A stretch of 64,000 nt of DNA from CAZKUN01 sp964555935 (GCA_964555935.1 CAZKUN010000012.1:1-64000), one strand, 5' to 3'; positions 35,062-46,280 are shown, counted from the stretch's first letter. The notes: generated by a model from the letters alone, not told the origin. Program-made: numbers and translations.

Positions 35062-36237
35062 CTAGGTCGACGCTACCGGCAACGGCTGGCTTTCGGGTTG
35101 CCCCAGCACCCGGTACGTCCCGGAGGCAATTGGCTCGCGCAAGGCAAGACCAGCTACAACGGACATGTACGGCGACAGGTCGCTCAGGAAGCTCGGATCG
35201 TACGATGGCGCCTCCAGAGCGGTGTCGCGAAAGACATCGAACACGGTCGTGGGCGTGCCCAGCGTCGCCTGCAAGTACTCGGGCAGGCCGGGCAGGCGCG
35301 ACGTGCCGCCACTAACGATCAGCCGGTCGGTTGTCGTCTCCGCGCCAGCCAGTTGGAAAGACTGGGTCAGGAAGTTCAGCGACGTCTGCGTGTCGCGCAC
35401 GATCTCCTCAAGCACCGGAGCAATGGATAAGCTCGCCTGCTGTTGCTCGGCGGGCAGGGAGGAGATCTCGTCGCGCGTGCAGGCGACGGCTTGCGTCTCC
35501 TTGATCCTGCGCCCCTCTTCGGGATCGACGCTGAAGGCGGAAGCCACCGCGTGATCCATGCTGAGACCGGCGATCGGGACGATACGCGGGAAGGCAAAGC
35601 AGCCCTTCCAAACGATCGTCATCTCGGTGAAAGACGCGCCGATGTGCAGCAGCAGCACGGTCTCGTCGAACACGCGCGACTCAGTGCTGGCATATACCTG
35701 CGCGCGCAGGATGGCGAATTGGACCGCGTCCATCACGACGGGGGTAAGGCCGGCCATCTCGATGGCCTGGACGCGCCCCTCCACCGCTTCGTTGCGGGCG
35801 GCGACGAGCAAGACGCTCATCTGCGGATCATCCGATTCGGCATCGAGAATCTGCCACGCGATCTCACCCTCCTCCGCGCCAAATGGGATGTGCGACCGCG
35901 CCTCAAACGGCATCGCCTTGGCCAGCGTCTGCGGATCGCGGCGCGGCACCTGAACGCGCGTCGCCACAAGCGAGGGGTCTGTTACGGCGCACACCGCGAG
36001 CTTGGCGCTGCAGCCCGTCGAGCGCATCAACTCGCGGATCACCTCGCCGATGATGATCGGATCGACCACCGACGCGTTGTTGAGCGCGCCGGGCGGCGTG
36101 GGCGCCATGCCCATGCGGGTCGCCACCACGCGGTCGCCCTCGGAGCGGCACTCCATCAGCTTGATGGAGGTGCTACCGATGTCGATGGCGACTGTTGTCG
36201 GCGCCCCGAAGATCAGGTCCAGCGGATTTCGTGCCAT
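35062..36237 (-). CDS. pilM: Type IV pilus assembly protein PilM
   Basis: 391 residues, actin-like (FtsA/PilM) ATPase fold: phosphate-1 VAIDIGSTSIKLMEC, ARSHIPFGAEEGEIAW, phosphate-2 LLLHIGASFTEMTIV, adenosine motif IVSGGTSRLPGLPEYL, and the usual final PYMSVVAGLALRE. It is cytoplasmic and binds the PilN tail. It follows the GTPase/roadblock module with only 21 bases between it and the GTPase-like gene, so one transcript probably covers both. Confidence 0.92.
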   Translation of the reverse strand: MARNPLDLIFGAPTTVAIDIGSTSIKLMECRSEGDRVVATRMGMAPTPPGALNNASVVDPIIIGEVIRELMRSTGCSAKLAVCAVTDPSLVATRVQVPRRDPQTLAKAMPFEARSHIPFGAEEGEIAWQILDAESDDPQMSVLLVAARNEAVEGRVQAIEMAGLTPVVMDAVQFAILRAQVYASTESRVFDETVLLLHIGASFTEMTIVWKGCFAFPRIVPIAGLSMDHAVASAFSVDPEEGRRIKETQAVACTRDEISSLPAEQQQASLSIAPVLEEIVRDTQTSLNFLTQSFQLAGAETTTDRLIVSGGTSRLPGLPEYLQATLGTPTTVFDVFRDTALEAPSYDPSFLSDLSPYMSVVAGLALREPIASGTYRVLGQPESQPLPVAST

Positions 36238-36258
36238 TAGCCACGCTCCTCCATCAGC

Positions 36259-36765
36259 TCAAGCCGCCGCTGCCGCGGCAAGACGCTCGAGCAGGTTCGT
36301 AAGCAACCCCACAAAACTCCCGGCATCGCCGCAGTCCACGGTCGGTATTCGCGCATCACTCGACAGGCTTAGCACCCCGCGCACTCGGTCAACATCGGTC
36401 TCGTCTGCGATGGCGACAATGCCTCGCGGCGCGCCGCCTGAGTGCAGCAGTATGAGCAGATCCCCAGCCAGAGACAGCTCGTGCTCGCCCGGTCCGATGA
36501 TCAAGCAGTACCCAGCCGCTCGTCGGGCAAGGGCCTGACAGACATACTCGCGGCGCCAGCCACCATCCACGATGAACAGGCACAGAGACAGGTCTTCGCG
36601 GATGTTGATCCGGCTGAACGCCACCGGCTCGCGCCCTTCGTCGGCATCCACCGGCTCATCCGACAACAACCCCATCTGTTCGACTGTCGATTCCCGCCAC
36701 GTATTCAGCAATTTCCGGCGAAGGGCATCATCTGTAACAATGACCAGGAGCTTAACTTGTGTCAT
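36259..36765 (-). CDS. GTPase-fold protein lacking nucleotide-binding motifs (pseudo-GTPase)
   Basis: 168 residues. Its order of segments follows the bacterial small ATP/GTP-binding (roadblock-partner) family: a beta strand MTQVKLLVIVTDDALRRKLL where a P-loop would be; RINIREDLSLCLFIVDGGWRREYVCQALARRAAGYCLIIGP where relatives have DLxLYLFGTPGQERFxxMWxxLxxGAxGxVVLVD; GIVAIADETD where NKxD is expected; and a final ARIPTVDCGDAGSFVGLLTNLLERL. The GxxxxGK[ST], PGQ and NKxD motifs are all gone. I infer a degenerate GTPase that may compete for, or scaffold, roadblock partners. The resemblance is by pattern, not by a search. Confidence 0.6.
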   Translation of the reverse strand: MTQVKLLVIVTDDALRRKLLNTWRESTVEQMGLLSDEPVDADEGREPVAFSRINIREDLSLCLFIVDGGWRREYVCQALARRAAGYCLIIGPGEHELSLAGDLLILLHSGGAPRGIVAIADETDVDRVRGVLSLSSDARIPTVDCGDAGSFVGLLTNLLERLAAAAAA

Positions 36766-36782
36766 GTTCTCTCCCCACCCTT

Positions 36783-37487
36783 CTAGCGTTCGCGTGGCGT
36801 TGCCTGTGAGGCAATGGCGCGTCTTAGGAACTCCGCGATCTCCCTCAGTTCGCTCGCTGTCGGCGCGCGGCCGCCGATTGGCTGCACCTTCGGTATGGCC
36901 TGCGGCTCGTCGTCGGGCGGGCTGCTGTCTGCTGACAGCGGCGGCTGGCTGTCCTCAGCAACCGCGATGCCGATCAGCCCTGAGTCTACGAGCCCCGCCA
37001 GGTGCGCGTAGGCTTGTTCAAGTGACTGGTCGACCGTCGCTACGATCTCCCCGAGCGTCCGCTTGCCGTTGACCAGCCCTAGCAGTGCTGCTGCCTCTGT
37101 CGACAGCTCCGACTCGGACTGACCGGTCTGAACCCGATAGGGCCTCGACATCGGCCCCCTCAGCACGTCTCTGGCTCTCCGGAGGTCGTCAAGCCGCTGC
37201 GTCGCGGAGAGCAGAATGCCCGGCACGGTGCGCTCGATCGTCTGGTCCGGCGGCACCGCTTCCTGCACGAAGCTGAACGACCCCATCCTGTTGACGAGCA
37301 CGGCGAAGACGGCGTCTTCCCCGCGCTGGAAGCCATCGAAGGCGTCGATGATTCGCCCGTTCTGGAAGACGATCTTGGTGCTGTGTCCCTGGTCGCGAAC
37401 CGACAGCGTTCCCGTCCTGCCGCCGATGGCTAGGATCTGCAGCACGTCTTCCGGATCTGTCTCCTCGAACGTTCCCCGTAGCGCCAC
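36783..37487 (-). CDS. DUF4388 (PATAN-type) domain protein
   Basis: 234 residues. N-terminal DUF4388/PATAN domain: MALRGTFEETDPEDVLQILAIGGRTGTLSVRD, TKIVFQNGRIIDAFDGFQRGEDAVFAVL, GSFSFVQEAVPPDQTIERTV. The domain is common in two-component and gliding/polarity systems, where it is thought to mediate protein contacts. A second, winged-helix-like part (AAALLGLVNGKRTLGEIVATVDQSLEQAYAHLAGLVDSGLI) and a helical tail follow. Lies between a roadblock gene and the pseudo-GTPase gene. Confidence 0.82.
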   Translation of the reverse strand: MALRGTFEETDPEDVLQILAIGGRTGTLSVRDQGHSTKIVFQNGRIIDAFDGFQRGEDAVFAVLVNRMGSFSFVQEAVPPDQTIERTVPGILLSATQRLDDLRRARDVLRGPMSRPYRVQTGQSESELSTEAAALLGLVNGKRTLGEIVATVDQSLEQAYAHLAGLVDSGLIGIAVAEDSQPPLSADSSPPDDEPQAIPKVQPIGGRAPTASELREIAEFLRRAIASQATPRER

Positions 37488-37549
37488 TATCGCTCCCCCA
37501 ACTGGGCTCGCCCTCCGTCTGGCTCAAGCCCTGGCCGCGCGCGGATCAG

Positions 37550-38020
37550 TCACGCCTCATCGGGCGTAAAGAGGTCGCCCGCTTCTGCTCTTGGTAACGG
37601 CGCGCCCGCGCTGCGGCTATGTATGCGGGTACAGATTGGCAACAGCGCATCGGTCGCCTCGCCGGCATAGAGCCTCACTAGCCCCAACGTCGTGCGATCG
37701 TCAAAGGCCGTGAGCATCAACGCGTTTTCGCCGACAACGGACAGATGGACGTTCTGCTCCTCGCCCTCGTGGAACAGGACGCTGAACGAGTTCTCGCCGA
37801 TGATACGGGCAACTTGCTCGGTTGCGGCGAACGCGGCCGCGGCCATCGCCGCGAGTTCCTCAGCCGGACGCTGCTTCGTGTACCCGCGTTGAGAGATGAC
37901 CTGCCCGCTGCGATCGATGAGGATCACGAGCGAGGCCCGCGACGCCCGAAGGAACGCATCAAGGCGCTCGGATAATTCGCGGTCATCTTCCTCGTATATA
38001 ACGACCGGCTGAAGCGACAC
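37550..38020 (-). CDS. Roadblock/LC7 (MglB-like) protein
   Basis: 156 residues. Roadblock fold: RLDAFLRASRASLVILIDRSGQVISQRGY, helix AEELAAMAAAAFAATEQVARIIGE, FSVLFHEGEEQNVHLSVVGENALMLTAFDDRTTLGLVRLYAGEA. MglB-type roadblock dimers activate MglA GTPases in bacteria. A short C-terminal tail (about 30 residues) is extra. Adjacent to the MglA-like gene (41 bases), so it is the best GTPase-activating-protein candidate. Confidence 0.85.
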   Translation of the reverse strand: MSLQPVVIYEEDDRELSERLDAFLRASRASLVILIDRSGQVISQRGYTKQRPAEELAAMAAAAFAATEQVARIIGENSFSVLFHEGEEQNVHLSVVGENALMLTAFDDRTTLGLVRLYAGEATDALLPICTRIHSRSAGAPLPRAEAGDLFTPDEA

Positions 38021-38061
38021 CGTACGTCACCTCCGTAGCGCGCCCGCGGGCACCGTCGCCC

Positions 38062-38652
38062 CTATGCAGTGCGCAGCTTGCCCAGCACCAGTTGGCACGC
38101 GGCGTTCAGCGTGTCGAACACGCCTATTCCGGTCGTCGCCACCGTCTCGAAGACCGGGACGCGCGTGGCCTGGCGGTTGAGAGTGAAATCCATGTAATGA
38201 CGCGGCGCGATGCCCGGTAGGTCCTGTTTGTTGTACTGCAGGACGTGCGGGATCGTATCGAGACTATACCCATACTGGGCGAGGTTTTCTAGCATGTTGT
38301 CGAAGCTCTCGACGTTCTCTTTCGCCCGGTCGTAACCCGCGTCAGCCACGAAGATGATCCCATCCGCGCCGCGCAAGACGAGTCTCCGGGTGGCGTTGTA
38401 GACCACCTGGCCGGGCACGGTGTAGAGCTGGAACTTGGCGGTGAACCCGCCTACATCCTGGACCTCGAGCGGCAGGAAGTCGAAGAACAGCGTTCGATCG
38501 CCCTGGGTGGAAAGCGACACCAGGCCGCCCTTGTCACGATTGGGCACGTGCTCGTGGATGTACTCGAGGTTGGTCGTCTTGCCGCACATGGCGCAACCGT
38601 AGTACACCACCTTGCACGTGATCTCGCGCTGCGCGTAGTTGATCGATGCCAT
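38062..38652 (-). CDS. mglA: MglA-like small Ras-family GTPase
   Basis: 196 residues, the size of MglA. Start MASINYAQREITCKVVYYG as in MglA (xFINyxxrEIxxKIVYYGP). P-loop GCAMCGKTT (19-27), switch II TVPGQ (78-82), ADGIIFVADAGYDRAKEN, NKQD (141-144), and a late ETVATTGIGVFDTLNAA region. Nucleotide motifs are intact, in contrast to the 36259 protein. In Myxococcus and Thermus, MglA sets cell polarity and controls where type IV pili work; the location in the pilus operon supports that here. Lacks a membrane anchor. Confidence 0.92.
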   Translation of the reverse strand: MASINYAQREITCKVVYYGCAMCGKTTNLEYIHEHVPNRDKGGLVSLSTQGDRTLFFDFLPLEVQDVGGFTAKFQLYTVPGQVVYNATRRLVLRGADGIIFVADAGYDRAKENVESFDNMLENLAQYGYSLDTIPHVLQYNKQDLPGIAPRHYMDFTLNRQATRVPVFETVATTGIGVFDTLNAACQLVLGKLRTA

Positions 38653-38679
38653 CGCTAACGACTCCTCCGGACGGTCAGG

Positions 38680-39123
38680 CTACAGAGACATGTTTCCCGA
38701 TGCGCCTGCCGGGGGCATGCCCCCGGGCTTCGTTTCGCCAGGCTCGATACTGCCGCCAGGCATCTGAGACCGTGAGATCTCACCTCTGAGTTCGGTCGCC
38801 GCCTGCTCGATTCTGAGCCGCAGCAAGCCCATGTTGGATGTCTGGTCGGCGACTATGGCGACGAACGCTTTGCCGACGTCCGACACCACGAGCTTCCCGG
38901 ATGATGCCTCGAATGCCGCGGTTTGGTATCCGCCGCCGTCCCAGCTCTGCGTCAGGATCGTCACCGCTCGGCCGATCTCCGCCGCCATGGCGGCGAGGCG
39001 GTTTTCGTCGCCCGCGCCTTCGACGGCCTGAGAGCAGACGCGGATGCCGTCGTGCGTGTAGAGCGCCGCGACGCGCACGCCGTTGACTCTCGTCAGGCTG
39101 TCGGTGATCTCCTCGATCGTCAC
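38680..39123 (-). CDS. Roadblock/LC7 protein
   Basis: 147 residues. Roadblock core in the first 115 residues: MTIEEITDSLTRVNGVRVAALYTHDGIRVCSQAVEG, ENRLAAMAAEIGRAVTILTQSW, YQTAAFEASSGKLVVSDVGKAFVAIVADQTSNMGLLRLRIEQAATEL. A Pro/Gly/Met-rich tail follows. GTG start overlaps the stop of the upstream membrane-roadblock gene (GTGA). Immediately upstream of mglA (27 bases), so there is a roadblock gene on each side of the GTPase. Confidence 0.87.
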   Translation of the reverse strand: MTIEEITDSLTRVNGVRVAALYTHDGIRVCSQAVEGAGDENRLAAMAAEIGRAVTILTQSWDGGGYQTAAFEASSGKLVVSDVGKAFVAIVADQTSNMGLLRLRIEQAATELRGEISRSQMPGGSIEPGETKPGGMPPAGASGNMSL

Positions 39124-40064
39124 GACGGGCTCTCCTGTTTGTCTTCAGGCCCTCGCGCGAGCGCTTCGGCTCGTGCGATCAGGGCGGGCAGGATGACCTC
39201 GGCCGTATCGCGCTCGCCCGGTAGCGGGCCGATCAACGACGCCAACATCGAGCGTCCCGGGGCAGCCAGCAAGTCGTATCCGCCGAGAGACGCGCGCAGT
39301 AGAGTGCTACCCGCGCGCGACGGTCCCGACAGCTTCTCCAGGTTTGCCATCATTTCCGGCAACGCGTTCGCCACTTCGTCGACGCTCAGCCCCTGCGCCT
39401 CGGTCGACGCGATGATGTCTCCGGACCGTGACATGAGCAGCCCACCCTCGCACTTTGCCGCCTCGACCGCATACTCGATGAGCGCCTGATGATCTCGGGC
39501 GCGGAGCTTTCCAATTGCAGTCGCGTAAACCTCGAGATACGCTTCCCGAGCCACATCGTCCGCCAACTCGGCAGGGACGGGCTGGTTCTCTGCTTGATGC
39601 GCCAACCGCTCCCGGCGGGCAACCGATGGCCGAACGGGCGCCGGGATCACTTCGACATCGCGTCCATGGATGAAGCTGGCCAGACCGATGCCGTACCCCA
39701 CCTGCAGGACGCCAACCGGGAGCGAGGCGCCGCACGCCGACCGGGCAACCTCCGACAACTCAGGGGCGACGCCCATCGCCGCCGACCTGATCGCCCCGAC
39801 AGTCATCCCGAGTCCGGCGTGACACGCGACCATCGTACCTAACCACGCTCCAAACGATCCAGTCTGTCGTCCCTGCGAACCACGCCAGGCGAGCGCTGCG
39901 TAGAGCAGTACAGCCACGCCACCCAGCATTCCAGCACTTCCCGGCGAGAGCGAGGCGATTTCTCGAAGCACGAGCGAGAACTCAAGCCCCAACAGCAGCA
40001 GCGCCAGCGACAGGCAGATGCTCATGGCAACCACAAGCCGCCGGCTGATCGGCTCGCCGGCCAT
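39120..40064 (-). CDS. Four-helix membrane protein with C-terminal roadblock-like domain
   Basis: 314 residues. Four membrane helices (about 10-33, 43-62, 71-92, 113-131), a basic linker (RPSVARRERLAHQAE), then a roadblock-like domain (about 190-300): ALIEYAVEAAKCEGGLLMSRSGDIIASTEAQGLSVDEVANALPEMMANLEKL, TLLRASLGGYDLLAAPGRSMLASLIGPLPGER. Loop lengths suggest the roadblock part is cytoplasmic, which would tether a GTPase regulator to the membrane. Its stop overlaps the next start, and it begins one base after the end of the 40066 gene, which has the same architecture. Confidence 0.72.
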   Translation of the reverse strand: MAGEPISRRLVVAMSICLSLALLLLGLEFSLVLREIASLSPGSAGMLGGVAVLLYAALAWRGSQGRQTGSFGAWLGTMVACHAGLGMTVGAIRSAAMGVAPELSEVARSACGASLPVGVLQVGYGIGLASFIHGRDVEVIPAPVRPSVARRERLAHQAENQPVPAELADDVAREAYLEVYATAIGKLRARDHQALIEYAVEAAKCEGGLLMSRSGDIIASTEAQGLSVDEVANALPEMMANLEKLSGPSRAGSTLLRASLGGYDLLAAPGRSMLASLIGPLPGERDTAEVILPALIARAEALARGPEDKQESPS

Positions 40065-40065
40065 T

Positions 40066-42690
<2,625 letters not shown>

Positions 42691-42717
42691 TGTCGTTCCC
42701 CTCCGGATGACATGTCT

Positions 42718-43557
42718 TCAGATTGTAGCGAGCAGGTCCTTCGCCTCGTCGATCTGCAGATTTACCAGCCCCAAGCGCGCTTCGCGAGTCGCGGCGACAG
42801 CGAGCAACCCGGGACCACATGGCGCCAGCACGAAACTGTGATGGGTGCCAAAGACGGTGGCAAGCTGCAGACTCCCCAGTTGCATTCTTACCACGTAAGT
42901 GCTTGCGAACTGCCATGTTTCGTGAATCACAACAGCTAAGGCATCGGCCGACTCGCCGGCCTCGCCGGCGGTGCCGATGGGGAAGCCGCTGGTATCCACC
43001 AACACCACAGCTCTGACCCCGTCTGTGCCGCCCACAAGGCTCATAGCCCGATCAACCGCCGACTCCGTGCGACGGACTGGCTTTACGGCGACCTCCGGTG
43101 CGATCACCAGCGCTTGTGGCGGCGCGGGCTCCGGGGCGTCCCGTCCGGATGCCTGAGCCAACAGCTCGCGCGCATCCTGGTCCCCCGGCGCAAGGAAGAG
43201 CGCGTACTCGAGATGCTCCTTCGCATCGCTGGATCTCCCCCGCTCGAGCAGGAGGCTGGCAAGGGCCACGCGGCCCACGCGGTTCTGCGGCTCTGCGGCG
43301 ACGACGAGCTTCAACTCCGCCTCCGCCTGGTCGAGGTTGCCCTCAGACCGACAGACGTGCGCCATCGTTGCCCGGACGGGCGTGTATGTGGGGTACCGAG
43401 CGATGCCCTGCTCGCAGACAGAGCGGGCCTCGACGAGGCGCCCCTGATTGCAGAGCAACTCCGCGAGCCTGGCGAATGCCACCGGATCGGCAGCCTCGCG
43501 CAGCTCCAATGTAAGCCTACGGATCTCGTCACCCTCGGACCGAGGTCGTCTGGGCAT
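42718..43557 (-). CDS. TPR protein with C-terminal roadblock/LC7-like domain
   Basis: About 279 residues from ATG 43557 (the open frame extends 16 codons upstream). N-terminal TPRs: AFARLAELLCNQGRLVEARSVCEQGIARYPTY, VRATMAHVCRSEGNLDQAEAELKLVVAAEPQN, VALASLLLERGRSSDAKEHLEYALFLAPGD. Pro/Ala linker, then a roadblock-like domain from about residue 165: AVDRAMSLVGGTDGVRAVVLVDTSGFPIGTAGEAGE, LAVVIHETWQFAST, LQLATVFGTHHSFVLAPCGPGLLAVAATREARLGLVNLQI. First gene of the 18-kb minus-strand run, so its promoter must lie in 43558-44015. Confidence 0.8.
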   Translation of the reverse strand: MPRRPRSEGDEIRRLTLELREAADPVAFARLAELLCNQGRLVEARSVCEQGIARYPTYTPVRATMAHVCRSEGNLDQAEAELKLVVAAEPQNRVGRVALASLLLERGRSSDAKEHLEYALFLAPGDQDARELLAQASGRDAPEPAPPQALVIAPEVAVKPVRRTESAVDRAMSLVGGTDGVRAVVLVDTSGFPIGTAGEAGESADALAVVIHETWQFASTYVVRMQLGSLQLATVFGTHHSFVLAPCGPGLLAVAATREARLGLVNLQIDEAKDLLATI

Positions 43558-44015
43558 ACTTCGTGCACCTCGCTCGCCTGCGCGAGTCTGGGTCACGCTC
43601 TGCAACGCATGTTCGCGAACAACGCTCTACAAAGAGACGCCGCGAATCGCCATTGCATTCTGTTGTCGTACGGCGGTCCAACCGGGCGGGGATGCGTCTA
43701 AGGGGTAGCTGCCAGAATCCTGATGGATGCGTCTCAGGGACTGGCTGAAGGTACCCGCCGCGGTCGTTGCTGTGATGTTGTAGTTTGTCGCGCGCTGTTA
43801 ATGTTGCTGCGATTGAGTAGTGTATGTACCTTCGCGCAATTGGACATCTCGTGCGGAACTTACAGAGGCCCAATCTTGACGAGCATAGCATACGGTGGTA
43901 GGTTTGTAAAGCTTTGGCCCGTTAAATTGTGCAGACGGGTACAGGGCAGGCCCGACGTCAATCGACGGGGAAATGACTTCAGTGTCTGATGAGGCAAACT
44001 TGGAGGTGTCTTTCG
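43558..44015. promoter_or_regulatory. 458-base divergent intergenic region; candidate promoter toward GH172 gene at 43876-43904
   Basis: Separates the pilus/GTPase run (minus) from the GH172 gene (plus) and is less GC-rich than its surroundings. TTGACG at 43876-43881 and TAGGTT at 43899-43904 are 17 bases apart, pointing toward the GH172 gene; the -10 is weak. I found no convincing minus-strand promoter by eye, though one is expected. No credible small gene: open frames here lack ribosome sites and protein-like composition. Confidence 0.35.
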
Positions 44016-46118
44016 ATGCCGAGCGCATTGCTCTTCGCCGGCCCATTCATGACCTGCTCGCTGGCCGCGGCCGCCCCCGTAACGACTGGCGATCTTCTCC
44101 GGGAGATGGTCGATCTGAGCGTGTTGGTCGAGTGCCCCGCACCGGGCTACAAGACGACGCAGTTCTCGTCTTACGATCGGCGGAGCGTGAAGCCGTATGC
44201 TCCGGGCTGGTACGAGAACAGTGACGGCTTCGGCAACGAGCCCATCCCGAACTTCGTTGAGGTGCTCGAGGAGCCGGACGAGGATGGCATCGGGCGCTAC
44301 CTGATGGTCGACGTCGACGGGCCGGGCGCGATCGTGCGGTGTTGGACAGCCGCGATCAACGGCAACGTGAGGCTCTACCTCGATGGCAGCGACGAGCCCG
44401 TGTACGAGGGGAGCGCGGGCGCCTTTCTGGGGCGAACGTATTCTGAACTCGCGATGAAGTCGGGCGTGATCGACAAGCCGATCGGTGACGGATTCCGCCA
44501 AGCGGAATCGTGCTACTTCCCCATCCCGTTTGAGAAGGGCTGTCGGATCGAGTGGATCGGAGACGTGAAGAAGATTCACTTCTATCAGGTCGAAACGCGC
44601 CACTACGCCGAGGGCACGCCGGTCAAGACGTTTACCCTCGATGACATGCGCGTGCATGCCGACGACATCGCGGAGACGTTAGCGGTGCTCCGCGAGCCGG
44701 ACGCGAAGTTCGAACCGAGCGCCGCCGTCCGCGAAGAGGTCCAGGGCGACCAGACCGTTGTCCCGGGCGAGCGGAAGGAGCTGCTGAAAGTCGAGGGCGG
44801 CGGATCCATCGTCAGGCTGAGCGTGAAGCTCCAGGCTGACGACACCAAGCGCGCGTTGAGGGGAATCGTCTTGAGGGCATACTTCGACGGCGCGCCCCGT
44901 GCGCAGATCGAGGCTCCCATCGGCGATTTCTTCTGCAACGCGCCTCTGCCGAGCCCTCAGGACACGCTCCCGTTCACCGTCCGCCCCGATGGCACGATGG
45001 TCTGCCGTTTCCCCATGCCCTTCGCTGAGAACGCGGTCTTCGAACTCGCCAACCTCGGCGAGGTTGAGGGTCGAGTCATCGCGCGGGCTGAGGTTGCAGA
45101 CTATGAGTGGAAAGACGGGGAGTCGCTGCACTTCTACGCGAAGTGGCGCGTCGACCACGGACTCGTCGCGGCAGGCGGCAACGATGCGTTTGATCTCCCC
45201 TACATCTGCGCGCGGGGCAAGGGCACCCTCGTTGGCGTGGCGTGCATGCTGATGAACCCGACGGGCGTGCCGACGAGCGGCGGCAACTGGTGGGGCGAGG
45301 GGGACGAGAAGATCTACGTTGATGACGACAAGTTCCCATCGCTGTTTGGGACGGGGTCTGAGGATTACTACAACTACGCGTGGAGCCGGCCCGGGTTATT
45401 CGACTTCGCTTACTGCGCGCAGCCGCTGACAACCGGCCCAGACAACCGCGGGTTCGTCACCAACAGCCGCTTCCATATCCTCGACCCGCTGCCGTTTGGG
45501 CAGAGCGTCGACTTCTACATGGAGCTATTTCACCACACGCCGACGCCGGGCTTCAGCTACGGGCGGATCGCCTACTTCTACGCGGAGCCGTGGGTGCGTG
45601 ACGACACCGTTCCTATCACGTCCGCCGACGTCACGCAAGGGCTGAGTCTCCCCGCGAACTGGATTCCGGTCGCGGGCGGCGCGGCGCGCGGCGCGACGTT
45701 CTACCAGGCTGAGGACTGTTTGGTTGGTGATCCGGCGAGCGTCGAGATCGTGGAGGACGTGGAGTTGTGGTCCGCAGGTAAGTTGGTCCAATGGACGCCG
45801 GTCGCGGAGGGCGAAGAGATCAGTTTCGAGGTGGACGTCGCCGAGGCCGGCCGGTACCAGGTGGCCACAACTTGCGCCGTGACGCCGACCAGCGGGCGCG
45901 TCTCGGCAGCCATCGACGGAGAAGCGATGACGCCGACTCACGATCTCTACGGTCCGCACCACGTCATGCTTCGCAACTTCTTCTTCAACGAGGGAGACGA
46001 CCGCATCGTCGAACTCAAGCCGGGCAGGCACGTCGTGACCTTCACAGCGCGCGGCAAGAGCGAGGCCAGCGGCGGCACTGACCTCGGCATCGACTTCATC
46101 TGGTTGCTGAAGAGGTAG
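44016..46118 (+). CDS. Secreted DUF2961/GH172-family glycoside hydrolase
   Basis: About 700 residues from ATG 44016, which has GGAGG nine bases upstream and starts the signal peptide MPSALLFAGPFMTCSLAAAAP; the ATG at 43989 is less well placed. DUF2961 features: SSYDRRSVKPYAPGWYENSDGFG, GPGAIVRCWTA, DGFRQAESCYFPIPFEKGCRIEW, LPYICARGKGTLVG and GTGSEDYYNYAWSRPG, which holds conserved acidic residues of the family. GH172 enzymes act on arabinofuranosides or fructofuranosides. A C-terminal carbohydrate-binding-like beta domain follows (from about residue 560: ISFEVDVAEAGRYQVATTCAV). With the GH-A enzyme at 6083 it suggests use of arabinose-containing glycans. Confidence 0.85.
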   Translation: MPSALLFAGPFMTCSLAAAAPVTTGDLLREMVDLSVLVECPAPGYKTTQFSSYDRRSVKPYAPGWYENSDGFGNEPIPNFVEVLEEPDEDGIGRYLMVDVDGPGAIVRCWTAAINGNVRLYLDGSDEPVYEGSAGAFLGRTYSELAMKSGVIDKPIGDGFRQAESCYFPIPFEKGCRIEWIGDVKKIHFYQVETRHYAEGTPVKTFTLDDMRVHADDIAETLAVLREPDAKFEPSAAVREEVQGDQTVVPGERKELLKVEGGGSIVRLSVKLQADDTKRALRGIVLRAYFDGAPRAQIEAPIGDFFCNAPLPSPQDTLPFTVRPDGTMVCRFPMPFAENAVFELANLGEVEGRVIARAEVADYEWKDGESLHFYAKWRVDHGLVAAGGNDAFDLPYICARGKGTLVGVACMLMNPTGVPTSGGNWWGEGDEKIYVDDDKFPSLFGTGSEDYYNYAWSRPGLFDFAYCAQPLTTGPDNRGFVTNSRFHILDPLPFGQSVDFYMELFHHTPTPGFSYGRIAYFYAEPWVRDDTVPITSADVTQGLSLPANWIPVAGGAARGATFYQAEDCLVGDPASVEIVEDVELWSAGKLVQWTPVAEGEEISFEVDVAEAGRYQVATTCAVTPTSGRVSAAIDGEAMTPTHDLYGPHHVMLRNFFFNEGDDRIVELKPGRHVVTFTARGKSEASGGTDLGIDFIWLLKR

Positions 46119-46252
46119 GCCACACAGTCAGCGGCTTGAGCGGCCGGCACCCGCCATTCCGCCCCCACCGTCCCCCTGCCCGCCGCCTGGGAGCAGTTAA
46201 CTCATCTATGGCCAGCGCCATCATTCAATGTCGGTTAACACGGCGATCAGCC

Positions 46253-46280
46253 TTGATACATTAAATAAACTCATTATCAG
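46253..46280 (+). promoter_or_regulatory. Candidate promoter of the protease-nuclease gene
   Basis: In an AT-rich patch of the 245-base intergenic region 46119-46363, TTGATA (46253-46258) and TATCAG (46275-46280) are 16 bases apart. The following ribosome site GGGGAGGGGGAAGG lies just before ATG 46364. The AT-rich patch is unlike the rest of the window. Confidence 0.35.

Noticed and set aside
43529..43891. 120-residue minus-strand frame upstream of the TPR-roadblock gene
   Set aside because: Composition is random-like (many Arg, Cys and His), no ribosome site, and it would overlap the start of the real gene out of frame.
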